Shown piece by piece: positions 24,926 to 35,499 of a DNA stretch of 64,000 nucleotides (the stretch's first letter is position 1; each line of letters opens with the position of its first letter). A model generated the notes under the pieces. It did not search any database. It worked only from the letters and a program-made list of their open reading frames with translations, and was not told the DNA's origin. The translations under genes were made by a program, and so were the position numbers. Source of the stretch: Athripsodes cinereus (lineage: Eukaryota > Arthropoda > Insecta > Trichoptera > Leptoceridae). The DNA is taken from positions 15,017,447 to 15,081,446 of the forward strand of contig OX388319.1 of the NCBI GenBank assembly GCA_947579605.1, read 5' to 3'.

Positions 24926-25724
24926 AATAATTTTTCAATAAACTACTACACAATCCCTGTACTCAGACAAACAGTATCCAAAGATAAAACATATTTTTAA
25001 TTTTGGAACGCCTCAAATAGCAATCATACCTTCTCTTTCAAGTGCAGAAAACAAATATATCTTTGTCTAATATATTTGTTTTATATTTAAAGATACTCGC
25101 AATTTCAATTGACGTGGCACAAATGACCATTAACATTGTTACTTCAATTATTCATTTTATACACATCATCACTCAAATATTATACTATATAATTAAGTAA
25201 AAAAAGTAGAAGAACAAGTTACGGAAGGAAATAAAAATAACATATTTTATAATTTAATTGAATCACCTGGATTCTAACCCCTCTAAAATAAATTTTACAA
25301 TTTGTACTTTAGTTATATTGAAATATATATCTACCAATAAACGGTGTTCAATAGAAGCACGTGCAAGGTATTATATGCTTGTTGTATGTATGTGAAGTAC
25401 TTCCATGTTGGTAAATAAAGTACATTATTTACCCTAAATTATATTATTATTACATAATAGGTATAATATTTATTCAATATGTTAATTTTTTGTTTATGTA
25501 TTGAGAGGAGAATAGTAGGGCTGCCAGGTAAAAATAAAATTCATTTTTTTTTTCAATTTAATTTAAAAACTCACGAACTTATGTCAGAAATTTACGTTGT
25601 ATTTACTTTGTATAATATCTTCCTAGGTTTTCAAAACTCTGGAGGCAGATTGCGGTCCGCTATTTGGATATCCCTGACCTAGATTCTGAGTACGATCAAA
25701 AATAAAATACCACTAAAAATAAGT

Positions 25725-25805
25725 CGATCCAGACAAGAATCGAACCCGAGCCAATCGAACAAGTCGTTTGCGATAGCTTCACGCGATCGATCAGGAGTCA
25801 GGATA
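25725..25805 (-). mobile_element. tRNA-like SINE head, isolated
   Basis: The reverse complement of 25736-25747 is GGGTTCGATTCT, a good B box. About 35 bp upstream lies AGTGAAGCTATCGC, a weak A-box candidate. An ACTAAAAATA-type stretch follows. It does not clearly match either SINE family named here. Confidence 0.4.
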
Positions 25806-25884
25806 TAGTGAAACACCATCTCTATAAAATTTGATTCACGATGATCCGTCAGATTGAAAAGAATAAAATGTTAACACTCTAAAA

Positions 25885-25974
25885 CACGCTTTTAGTAGCT
25901 TACTGTGAAAGGTGTATAAGGTTGTATTTGGGTTTATAACAAACAAAACCCAGATATATCTTTTTTTTTTAAAT
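25885..25974 (+). mobile_element. 5'-truncated family-2 SINE
   Basis: Only the body and tail remain: TAGCTTACTGTGAAAGGTGT, ATAAGGTTGTATTTGGGTTT, CCCAGATATATC, then a T run. The same words occur in the same order at 61680-61745. Confidence 0.7.
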
Positions 25975-25989
25975 ATATATGTGTATATA

Positions 25990-26165
25990 TACCATCACGG
26001 TATCTCACATAGGTGAGGTAGTCAGTAAGTAGGGTTACTATATGAACCCAAAAATACAATTTATCTTTTCTGTGCCAATAAAAATAAGGCATTCAATATG
26101 AGTGGCATGCCTCAACGCTGAAATGAAATGTTGACACCTGCCTTTTACATGTCAATCGAACACAG
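25990..26165 (-). repeat. Rep-A copy, internally shortened
   Basis: TACCATCACGGTATCTCAC and TGTGCCAATAAAAATAAGGC are followed by GAAATGTTGACACCTGCC. About 30 bp of the GTCTTACACGTGATGTTTTACG block is missing between the latter two. Confidence 0.7.
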
Positions 26166-27160
26166 AAAAAAGTTATTAAAATCACAAATAATAATAAATT
26201 TTAATAAATACAAACCATTTTTATTATTTGAACCCTTCATGACATTCTACACTAGTCACCTAATAAACAACATTGATTCTAGTTTTACAGGAACTGTATT
26301 TTATCCTGTTCTTCTACTTCTTTAGAATATTCTAAGACTTATGTGCATATGTTATGTATAGAGTAAATAGTGAGAGACTTGTACGACAATAGTAATAATA
26401 CACAATATCCATATTTATTTATACATTCTTTAGTGAACATAATTTTATTATTTGTATTCTTTCTTTGTTTGATATTATTGACACCTTACAACAAAATCCT
26501 GTTACAAATGTAGAAGAAAGAAAACATGTTTAAATAGATTAAGATTACTGATAAATTGAAAAAAGGTGTTTTTATAAAGAACCTGTCATGGAATAAATTT
26601 ATGATTGAAAGTAATATAGAAATGGAATAATTTTATTCCATTTTACATCTCCATCAATCTATACTATGACGGCATTTTTGGTTGTTTAGAAGGTTTATTG
26701 CATGTAAAAATATCACCGATTTGCTTTTAATACATGAATAAAGCGTCTCATGACTACAATACAGTGATATACATGTACACTTACGTTAAATACTATCGCG
26801 TGTCCTTATTATTGCACGCAAAATTGCAAAATTTCTTCAATTTAACTTTTGTACTGTGGATAAATGACATTTCAGACCAACATATTTCTACACTAGATAA
26901 CGCGATATTTCAAATTTCTATGGATGTCAATGGCTAACATTAATTTTATCAGAGATATACACCAGATCGTTATCGTATCGAAAAATTTAACCTTCAATAA
27001 AATTGAAATAGATTTTTGAATTTTTCGCCTGTTGCAAACTTCCTTTCAAATGTACCTAATTCCAAAAAATCTGATGATCTCTTAAACTATTTTTATCTCT
27101 TTTTCCCCGTGTTGCATTTTATGCAGCATTTCTGTTCTTTATCACTCTTATTTATTTAGA
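26166..27160. other. No supported gene
   Basis: AT-rich. A small palindrome AATGGAATAA/TTATTCCATT is at about 26621-26642. No coding pattern was seen. Confidence 0.5.
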
Positions 27161-27404
27161 ATCAGCCAACAACGAGCTAACTGGATTGGCCCCAACATCA
27201 GGCACCCAGGACTACTCATCGCCATCGCGGAGGGTAAGACCGAGGGCACAAATGGCAGAGGCCGACCAAGAGATGCGTATATTGACCAACTGAAGAGGGA
27301 CTTGACCTGTGGCTCATACGTAGAGCTGAAAAGACTGGCTGAGAATAGGGAGGAATGGAGAAGAAAATCTAAACTCGTTGCAGACCAATCCAATGGATTG
27401 TAAC
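27161..27404 (+). mobile_element. Family-N LINE 3' fragment
   Basis: Nearly identical to 31000-31238 of the long family-N copy. It encodes QQRANWIGPNIRHPGL, then GRGRPRDAYIDQLKRDLTC and ends VADQSNGL with a stop. A TTATTATTATTA stretch follows instead of the longer 3' UTR of the other copy. High similarity between the two copies implies recent activity of this family. Confidence 0.8.
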
Positions 27405-27415
27405 TTATTATTATT

Positions 27416-27710
27416 ATACATCAGACCTCTAGCATATCAACCCAGACTCCTCAGGTTGATATGGACTGGGCATGTACAAAGAATGTCGTACACTTGCGTC
27501 TCTAAAAGAATTATGACTGGAAACCCAGGTAGATGGAGAAAAGTGGGAAGACCCATACTGAGGTGGAAGGACGAAGTGAGAAAGGATGCGGTGCAGCTTC
27601 TCCAGGTGGCAAATTGGTAATCGGCCACTGAGGACAGGGGGGGTTGGAGACGAATTATGTAAGGCCAAGGCTTGATATGGGCTGACACATATATACATGT
27701 CTCTGAGCAA
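27416..27710 (+). mobile_element. Second LINE C-terminus, different family
   Basis: An open frame ending at 27620 encodes LRLIWTGHVQRM, then RIMTGNPGRWRKVGRP, LRWKDEVRKDAVQLLQVANW and a stop. The next frame positions read SATEDRGGWRRIM. This is the standard tail of another endonuclease/reverse-transcriptase LINE. A premature stop after VANW suggests mutation of an ending that normally continues into the ED-x-GWRR block. Confidence 0.75.
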
Positions 27711-27754
27711 AAAATGAGACATTCAGGATGAGTTTCATAACTTGTCACTGAATT
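27711..27754 (-). repeat. Rep-A fragment
   Basis: AATGAGACATTCAGGATGAG and ACTTGTCACTGAATTG match the middle of the family, sandwiched between two LINE ends. Confidence 0.5.
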
Positions 27755-27893
27755 GCTTCTCCCCAAAGCACGAGCTATGCTCAATTTTGGGGAGTAATTG
27801 TATTAGAAAAATAAATGTATTGTGTTTTTTGTTCGATTATTGTAAAATGATATTGTGTTTAATAAACTATTATTATTATTATTATTATTATTG
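27755..27893 (+). mobile_element. LINE 3' UTR with stem-loop and (ATT)n tail
   Basis: CTCCCCAAA (27759-27767) pairs with TTTGGGGAG (27786-27794) around a loop that itself contains AGCA/TGCT. A TTAATAAACT signal and an ATTATTATT run follow. Stem-loop plus microsatellite tail is the usual 3' architecture recognised by LINE reverse transcriptases. Which LINE it belongs to cannot be told. Confidence 0.55.
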
Positions 27894-29700
27894 AAGACAT
27901 TGAACATTTTAGGAATACCTGTGATTTAATGAGTTCCGAAAACTTATTGCATGCAGGAAGATTTTCACGTATTATTTTAATGTCTTAAAAAAGACTCTTC
28001 AATTTGTGTACATATTTAGTTTTCATGCTGTCACTAAATATTGATGAAAAAAGCTTATCAAATATCGGTAGTCCGATTTCATTGGACCCACATTTGTAAA
28101 GATTAAAATTAAAATGATCTCACCCCTATGGCAAATAAATAATAATTATTATAATTTTTAATTGTAACATTTACCTACCCCTATTTTTTTGACATTCAAG
28201 CTCACTGTTATACAATATTTAATATTGTTTTTATTTGACGCAATTATTATTTACAACTATAGATACAGCCAATATATTCTGTAGTATTAAAATAAATAAA
28301 TATTTTTATTTGATTAATTTTGTGCATAGTTGATAACGGTTAACCAAAACATTAACTATGTTAATCGGTAATGAAAAGTTAATATCGTTTTTCGTCTTAT
28401 CGTTATTTTTGTTTTTGGTAAAACAGCTCAAATAACTGTTAATTTCTGGAGTTGTAAAAGTAAAAAATTCGAAATGTAAAACAATTAATTCAGCACTTTT
28501 TTTTAAATATAAATCCGGTACTTATGATGGGTACCAGCTTTTTGTAAAATCACGGGGAACCACCACTCTAGAAATGTAACGGGCTTAAATTAACGTTAAT
28601 GTTACATAGAAATGTAACGGGCTTAAATTAACGTTAATGTAACAATTAAAACATTTTGAGTTTAACTTAAATGTTAATAACTATTTTAACGAGAGTTATA
28701 TTATAATTCATTAATCCGTTAAATGTTAATGACCAACTCTGATGTTGTGTATATTTATTTACCTTTATAAAAGCAGTGTGCTTGACAGTTTCAAAATATG
28801 TCCATCATTTCCAAAACATGTTATTTATTTGCGTATGATCCTACCTTTGTAAATATTTGCAACCGATTTTGATATGTGGGTACATTATATATTTTTATTA
28901 TTGAAAATTTAAACCCTGCTGTGATAAAAAATCCTAATGAGTGGATGTGATTGATTGAAATGATTGTTAATAAAATCTTATTTTGAGAGAAATGTTATTA
29001 ACTAGATAGTTGAAAGAATATTTAAAGATGGTCATATTTTTTTTAGTCAGTTTCCTTATGAACATAAATAATTTTGACATGTGTTCTGTAGATCTGTCAC
29101 TTTTTGATGTTTAAAACATTTCATTAAACAATTCTGAACTTGACACTATATGAGGATGTCGAAAGCAACAATGTATATTATACCTACTTACTTATACCTG
29201 TATTGATACAACAAATTTAATGATTCGAACAATATCAGTAGTCAATAACCATCGTTTCATGTTATCCTTTTATTTTTACAATCGTAGAGAGTCAAACAGT
29301 GATAACATAGCATGTTAACAATATTAATACACTCAACATGTGGACCAGTAAAGATTCCACACTTACCACTTACACGGACACACTAGGTTTTATGTCAAAT
29401 TTAATTCTATTCCGAAATTATTCAATCAACGTACGTAGTTATTTTATTATGCTGAATTTATAAAAATCAGATACACTGACTTTACTTTACGTTTGCTTGG
29501 TGATGAGAGCGAAAGCTCTGAAAGTCGGCTCGCTTTTAAAAAAATCAGTGTGAAAGTACTAAATATAAGTGCTTTATTTTTATTTATTTGTCAAGAACTA
29601 CCACTTAGTACCGTCGGTCGACAAATGTGTATTTGCTATTTTATAATAACACGACAGCGTATCCTAAATATTGGGTAGACAGCTGACTGGACAATCTATT
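27894..29700. repeat. Gene-free stretch with AACGTTAA-rich repeats
   Basis: Around 28325-28735 the DNA is rich in GTTAACC, ATTAACG and TTAATCGG words. CAGCTTTTTGTAAAATCACG near 28538 resembles the 44745-44955 repeat. A 38-bp tandem duplication lies at 28569-28644. No coding evidence was found. Confidence 0.4.
28569..28644. repeat. Tandem duplication, 2 x 38 bp
   Basis: The units 28569-28606 and 28607-28644 each begin TAGAAATGTAACGGG and contain TAACGTTAATGT. They differ near the end, TTACA against AACA. Confidence 0.9.
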
Positions 29701-29941
29701 AGACAATTAATAAGTTTTCTTTTTTTTGTGTTGTCTGTGTCAATTGGTAATATATATGTCCATGTAATAAGTGTCCAATAGTTTGTGGTACAAAAACGAA
29801 ATATGTTGATTTCTCCTCATACCAGCAAGTAATGCTGTCTGGAGAACTTATAATAATTTTAAATGGAATATTGATTTGTGCTTGAATTGTAATTTGTTTG
29901 TTTATATTTCATCTAAATAAAGTATTATTATTAATATTTAT
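29701..29941 (+). repeat. Possible LINE/SINE 3' end
   Basis: The stretch ends CTAAATAAAGTATTATTATT. The same kind of terminal motif ends the insert near 56330-56360. No coding part is attached, so the assignment rests on the tail alone. Confidence 0.3.
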
Positions 29942-29992
29942 TACTTGCAGTTAGTCCGCTGGCTATCCCACTTGTCGGATATGTAGTGATGT
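29942..29992 (+). repeat. Rep-A 3' terminal fragment
   Basis: CAGTTAGTCCGCTGGCTATC, CCACTTGTCGGATATG and TAGTGATG match the last 50 bp of the family. Confidence 0.65.
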
Positions 29993-30434
29993 TGAAATCA
30001 ATGACTATTTAATATATAATAACTATGAAATCGTAGGTTGTCAACTCCTTTAATTAATGATGTAGGTACTTTATGCACGACTAGTATATTGATTAAATTA
30101 GTATGTCCTGTATAGCCTCTATTGCACCGTATCAAGCAGGGCATTGTTACTATTAACAACCTATTCGATGTGCTAAGTGGTATAATGTATGTATATATTG
30201 TGTATGTATCATTAGTATTGTCTAATATTGTTGCTTGTTCATGTCTCCATATTCACTCAACCGTTTATATTGAACACTAGGTGTAGTAATAATATTATAG
30301 TATCCAACTGCGGTTCTTCCTTAGGAGCACTGATGAGGCGCATGCGCCAGTTAGCGTTGTGTAAATAAATAATTATATAAATAACATATTTTTTTCGATA
30401 TTCATTGAAGCTTTTGAAATTTGCTGTGTATAAT

Positions 30435-31238
30435 AAATGGGAAAAAGGTCGACATGATTCGATATGCTGACGATATAGCACTGCTCGCAGACTCCGAGGT
30501 GGAGGTGAACGAAACCTTACGAAAAATGGAAAGAATACTGTTGTCAAAGTACAACATGAAAATAAATAAAGACAAAACAAAATGTATGGTCGTTGGAAGG
30601 GATGAAGCGACTGCGAACATTGCCATAAATGGAGTGAGCATCAAACAAGTAAGAGAATTCTTGTACTTGGATAGCAGAATAAACCAGGATGGACGCTCCA
30701 AATCCGAAATTGTGAGCAGAATAAACCAGGCAAGGATTGCCTTTAACAAAAAATCTAAAATATTGGAATCCCCCAATATCGATTTAAGCGTAAGGAAGAA
30801 CCTAACTAAAGCCTTTGTATCGAGCATTCTGCTTTATGGTTGTGAGACGTGGACCATCAGCAAGAGTGAAAGCGGACGGTTGGCGGCCTTTACGATGTGG
30901 TGCTACAGACGCATGCTGAAGATCCATTGGTCGGAACACCTCGAAAACGAAGAAGTATTAACCAGGGTAGGCGAAAAAGGCAACTTCTTAAGAGAATCAG
31001 CCAACAACGAGCTAACTGGATTGGCCACAACATCAGGCACCCAGGACTACTCATCGCCATCGCGGAGGGTAAGACCGAGGGGACAAATGGCAGAGGCCGA
31101 CCAAGAGATGCGTATATGGACCAACTGAAGAAGGACATGAACTGCGGCTCATACGTAGAGCTGAAGAGACTGGCTGAGAATAGGGAGAAATGGAGAAGAA
31201 AATCCAAACTCGTTGCAAACCAATCCAATGGATTGTAA
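30435..31238 (+). pseudogene. Reverse transcriptase, C-terminal part, frameshifted
   Basis: The catalytic signature MIRYADDIALLADS is at 30454-30495 (YADD at 30463-30474). It is followed by the motif-D-like MKINKDKTKCMVVG and by LYGCETWTISKS, which is widespread in LINE reverse transcriptases. The first frame runs to about 30973. At the A run 30974-30978 the coding sense moves to another frame, which continues QLLKRISQQRANWIGHNIRH and ends at 31238 with SNGL. In the original frame the sequence runs into a stop at 31128. The simplest explanation is loss of one A. There is no upstream methionine belonging to the element. The product would be neither complete nor active. Among LINE clades it is RTE/Jockey-like by its tail, but I cannot fix the clade. 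Confidence 0.85.
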
Positions 31239-31363
31239 CTCATTATATATATGCTGTAGACACGCTTAATTTGGGGATTACCCTGACCTGATCAATGTGC
31301 TTATTTTTCTTTTTATTAATTTTTTGTCAACTCTGTGTGTGTGAAATATGAAATAAATAAATA
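30435..31363 (+). mobile_element. Family-N non-LTR retrotransposon, 5'-truncated
   Basis: The best-preserved retrotransposon in the window. It starts inside the reverse-transcriptase domain, runs to the end of the coding region at 31238, has about 110 bp of 3' UTR and ends AAATAAATAAATA. The 9-bp words GTGTATAAT at 30426-30434 and 31364-31372 are the likely target duplication. No endonuclease region is present, as expected for an incomplete reverse transcript. Confidence 0.85.
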
Positions 31364-31420
31364 GTGTATAATTAGTATGTATACTGAGTACCTAGACGTT
31401 TTTAATCTATCTATTTATAT

Positions 31421-31523
31421 CCTTACACTGTATCCCATGTGACGTAGGCAGAGAGGACGGAACGCCATATAAATCTATCCTTACATACTTCTTTCGCTTC
31501 CTCCACATCCATACAATTTGTCG
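31421..31523 (-). mobile_element. Family-T LINE 3' end, short
   Basis: TACACTGTATCCCATGTG, GTAGGCAGAGAGGACGGAAC, GCCATATAAATCTATCC and CTTTCGCTTCCTCCACATCC match the 5455-5681 copy closely. Truncation comes after CATACAATT. An approximate duplication CGTTTTTAAT/CGTTTAAT may flank it. Confidence 0.75.
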
Positions 31524-32297
31524 TTTAATTTTAGTGTTAGTGATAATAGAAGTAAATAAATTATCTACTTTTATAGTTGTTAATATTACTGTTTAATTAT
31601 TATATTATTATTATTTTTATAATGGGTTACATCTCTTATCGGCGGCACTTTATGCCTTCTATTGTGACTTTGACGGTTGATAATATTCCCGGAACTATCA
31701 AATAAAGTTATTAAATTCATTCATAAAATAGTGCCGACGCACTACATCTAATGCAAATTTGATAAATAATTATTATTTATGACTATTTCGACATTTGACG
31801 TTAATTTGCAAGTATTAAACTGCACTCAATTGCTTATAATAAAATATTTATAGTTTTAAATCGAATATTGAATGAACCTAGATATACATTTATAAAGGAA
31901 TGCCATTTTATGTAAGTACCTCCTTCTTACATTCATCAAAGCTGTTTTTAAAGAAGAAATATTTAAACGTATGACTACGACAAACAAGGTTCTAAGACTT
32001 CTTGCGACAAGAAAATTAAGTCAACGACTTACATGTATCGAGTGACTGAAGGAATGGGTTATTGAGTGAGAGACCATAAATACTAAACGATTTACTAAAA
32101 TACTGACCGAGTGACTACATAACTACCTATGAATAAGTATCATAGTTAAAAATTAACTTAATATTAACACTAGTTAAAAATTTCAAATTTAAAAATGTGA
32201 ATTAGTGAATAATATTTGTGACAAGTATTAATAATACCTTTAATTGGAACTCACATAAAATTCTCGCATTTTAATCAAATTTGTGACAATGACAATA
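31524..32297. other. No gene; GAGTGACT-type words
   Basis: At 32038-32125 GAGTGACTGA and GAGTGACTACATAAC recur, and their complements GTATGTAGTCGCTC and CCCAGTCAG reappear at about 32385-32420. This suggests the eroded ends of an inverted-repeat element about 380 bp long. Confidence 0.35.
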
Positions 32298-32336
32298 GGC
32301 GCCCTTGAGACGGTCTAGGGACTGTTAAACGGCGTC
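32298..32336 (+). repeat. Isolated CR1/L2-type 3' end
   Basis: GGCGCCCTTGAGACGGTCTA followed by AAACGGCGTC matches 34272-34309 of the CR1/L2 element (GGCGCCCTTGAGATGGTCAC, AAACGGCGCC) with no coding sequence attached. It is either an extremely truncated copy or the tail of a SINE that borrows this LINE's 3' end. Confidence 0.6.
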
Positions 32337-33507
32337 AAAACAAAACATCCATAATCATCGTCATAGGTTGTCGTTTTTGAATTAGGTATGTAGTCGCTCA
32401 AATTTAGTCGCCCAGTCAGTAATTATGTATGCTAATTTCCTTTCTTTGCGATCTGTGATTTGAATTTTCTGTCACTCGTTTAATTACTTTCCTTATAGAA
32501 AACACGAGATAAAAACAAGTTTCTTCAACCTTTGTGCCAATTTAGTCATTTTCCTCGACGAGATTAGAATAATAGGAGTATATTATGAAAAAGCGTCAAA
32601 GAATTTGAAAATTCTTGCTATCGTACTTTCTGTCAAATAATAATAATACTTTCTGTAAATGATCATTTCTTTATCAAAACTGATTTTAAATCTTGCATTA
32701 CCTAGTTCAAAAAAATACCAGTATTATCAATTATCCTTATACAAGTAGGTACTACTTATTCTAAATTTATAAATACCCAATCATTTCACAATACCCAAAG
32801 AACAATAACAATATACAATATCGGGTGTTTGGAAAGGTCCCGCAATAGTAAAATGTAAGGTAATGCAAATGTCAATCGATGAATTCTGTCACAAATAATA
32901 TATAGTAAGGTAGGTAGGTAATTCCCAAATGGCCATATGTCATATTTTTCTTAGTATTATTGTGATATTGGGTAGTTATAATTTGTTATGAGCAATGTTA
33001 CTAAAAATCAATTGATGTTATGAAAGAATAAGAATATATTTTCGTCATGTATAAATTTTGTGCAAATTTTTACTTTCTTAATTATTTTTTTATTTGTTGG
33101 TAAAAGCACATAACAAATAACAGCTATAAATATGGTTCACAAAAATAGAAAAAGGTCGTTCATAACTCAGCTGTCATCCACAAACATGTACCACAGTTAA
33201 GTCAATTATTTAAGTATCACATTTCGCTCCTTCATCTGTTCTCACTAGCATACTCGTATCATATAAGCAGCCATCGCTTACACACAAAAATATAGTTTGA
33301 AAGAAAAGAAGAAAAAACATACAAAAATTTGTATTGTTACAAAAAGAAAACTATTATAAAAGATAGAAAAAAAGTAAACATATGAGATCACTTGGGGGTG
33401 AGGGATGTGGGGAGAAGGGTAATGGATGTCGGGAAAGGGGAACAAGACATATCTACAGGTTTGAAATTATGTTTGTAGCAAGAGAAAAAAATATCCAACT
33501 CTATTAA
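32337..33507. other. No gene; one G-rich run
   Basis: AT-rich apart from the G-run cluster at 33394-33439, listed separately. Confidence 0.5.
33394..33419 (+). other. Potential G-quadruplex
   Basis: Four G tracts (GGGGG, GGG, GGGG, GGG) are separated by loops of 3, 4 and 4 bases, satisfying the usual G3N1-7 rule. Two more tracts follow by 33440. It lies about 90 bp upstream of a truncated LINE. Confidence 0.6.
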
Positions 33508-34342
33508 GTGGTTATATGGTGGCCCAGAGACGCCTAAAACTGAATCCAACCAAAACCGAATTTATGTGGGTTGCCTCCCCAGGACGTCAACATCTCATAG
33601 ACACCAAACAAATCTCTGTCGCTGGCACCAACATAACACCATCGCGCACAATATCCGTTCTCGGCGTCTTACTGGACGAAGCACTCTCCATGGAAGCCCA
33701 AGTATCCAGGACAGTAAGTACAGCCTTTTTCCACATTCGTCAACTGCATCTCGTATCCAAAAATCTATCTGTAGATGCAGTAAAAAGTCTGATCGCCTCC
33801 TTTGTCATCTCTCGTCTGGATTACTGCAACATCATATACACAGGACTGCCCCAGACTCTTCTCAATCGCCTCCAGATGGCTTTTAATGCTGCCGCCAGGA
33901 CTATCTACAGAGAGAACAAGCGTTGCCACATCACTCCACTACTAAAAGATCTACATTGGCTGAGGGTCCCAGAGAGAGTGGAGTTTAAATTGTGTCTCAC
34001 TGTCCACAAGGCCTTATGCGGCACGGCACCCACATGTCTAACCGAACTCTGTTCCGTCGACGAAACTCCGAGACGACCGCTGCGCTCGGCCTCTTCTGCT
34101 GTCAACAAACTCGTGAAACCCAATATGGCGAACACCTCCAAATTTGCAGAAAGGAGCTTCAGAGCCGCCGCGCCATCCGTCTGGAACAGACTGCCCACAG
34201 ATCTGAGGGTGAATCAGTCCACAACCACGTTTAGAACCAAGTTGAAAACACTACTGTTCGGGAGAAGTCACGGCGCCCTTGAGATGGTCACGGATCATTA
34301 AACGGCGCCACATATAAATAGTCCGATTATTATTATTATTAT
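33508..34342 (+). mobile_element. CR1/L2-like LINE, 5'-truncated
   Basis: The region comprises the coding frame 33516-34301, a short 3' UTR containing the GGCGCC..GGCGCC pair (34272-34309) and an ATTATTATTATTATTAT tail. A few-base 3' UTR and a short microsatellite tail instead of poly-A are typical of the CR1/L2 group. The 5' break falls just after the catalytic YxDD position. Confidence 0.85.
33516..34301 (+). pseudogene. CR1/L2 reverse transcriptase C-terminal region, 261-codon open frame
   Basis: The frame is uninterrupted. Residues 8-18 (KLNPTKTEFMW) are the conserved segment that follows the catalytic YxDD. SVLGVLLDEALSM comes next, then the YCNIIYTGLP and FNAAARTIY segments of the thumb. 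Near residue 221, AAPSVWNRLPTDLR and TFRTKLKTLLF form the C-terminal signature of CR1/L2 elements. The aspartate pair of the active site and everything upstream (endonuclease, ORF1) are absent, so the frame is a remnant despite having no stops. The lack of disabling mutations over 786 bp suggests a fairly recent insertion. Confidence 0.85.
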
Positions 34343-35345
34343 CGCGTATTGCACGAAGATTGGGTGTGATTTTTCTTTTTGAAAATTGTGCTAAAATTCA
34401 AGAGAAGTCGTCCATTCAACATATTTAGAAGGTAAAATCCTTCTTGGAAAATCCGTAATCTGAATCGTCGTGCCGTTCTCCACAGCAAATCTGGGAAATA
34501 TCTTCAAAAAATATTCCCTTAGTTATATTTGATGGTTCACGTATCACGTTTCAGAACGAAGTTTAATAGAGAGAAAATAATAAACGCCCCATTAGAGGAA
34601 TACGTTTGAAGTATGCATATATGTTGATAGAAAACAAATAGTAAAACTAAATATTTGGGTTAAAAATAATTCTGAACTAAGTGGAAATATTATTATGGAC
34701 GAATCGAATAAGAAAGTCTAATAAAGTAGTGATAGTCGATGAGTTTAATGACTGGAAATGAAAAAATAGATAGATCTTAATGTTTTTCGTCCGATTTTTA
34801 ACAATGTCCGCAACATAGGCAATATGTCAATCTTTGCGAGTATTGACGACGAATAAGGAAATGTTAATGTCTTTGCCCTTTTGCTATTAGTGCGTATTTC
34901 ATAATCGTACAAATATACATCTCCAGTGACATACTGTGATTTGTACATAATTTATTGCAATCATGATATACCTAACTATATAAATTTTATATACTTTTAT
35001 AATATCTAATACAATATTATATATAACTGGTTTCCGGGAATTTCGTCATATAAATCATTCATACTGCAGTGCTATAAATCATTATATTTTATAGAATACT
35101 CTTTTATCAGTTCCCAGAAGATTAGTTGAAGAATTATTGCATTTGATTTTAATTTTTGCTGTTTTACAAACATCACTACAACTACAGTTATACCATCAAT
35201 GCATATCCCACAAGTTTTATGTGGATGATATTATTACTTATAGTTGTAGACGCCGACTACTACTACTATTATTTTTTTTTTTATTTATTCTGTGTGGATC
35301 AAATAGTTGAAACAATAAGTAAAAACATAAAAAAAACAAATATTA
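34343..35345. other. No supported feature
   Basis: AT-rich sequence with no repeat words recognised. Confidence 0.5.
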
Positions 35346-35465
35346 TACCATCACGGCATATCTCACAAGTGGAATAGTCAGTGGACTAACTTCATGTAAT
35401 CAGCATGCAAATTATCCTATCCGTGTCAATGAAAAATAAGACTACAGTCAACAGTGAAATAACTA
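35346..35465 (-). repeat. Rep-A 3'-half copy
   Basis: TACCATCACGGCATATCTCA, AGTCAGTGGACTAAC, TGTAATCAGCATGCAAATT and AATAAGAC match. The copy ends at about the CAGTGAAATAA word. Confidence 0.75.
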
Positions 35466-35499
35466 TGTAATATTATCTTGTTTTATTATCTATCTATAT

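Noticed and set aside
27148..27393. 81-codon minus-strand frame and its similar counterpart at 30890-31243
   Set aside because: Both are antisense readings of the same family-N C-terminus. Their mutual similarity reflects the repeat, not a conserved gene.
30402..30827. Long minus-strand frame opposite the family-N reverse transcriptase
   Set aside because: It lies antisense to a clear YADD-containing frame and is leucine/phenylalanine/serine-rich, as expected for an antisense shadow.
33905..34198. Minus-strand frame opposite the CR1/L2 frame
   Set aside because: Antisense shadow of the 261-codon reverse-transcriptase remnant.
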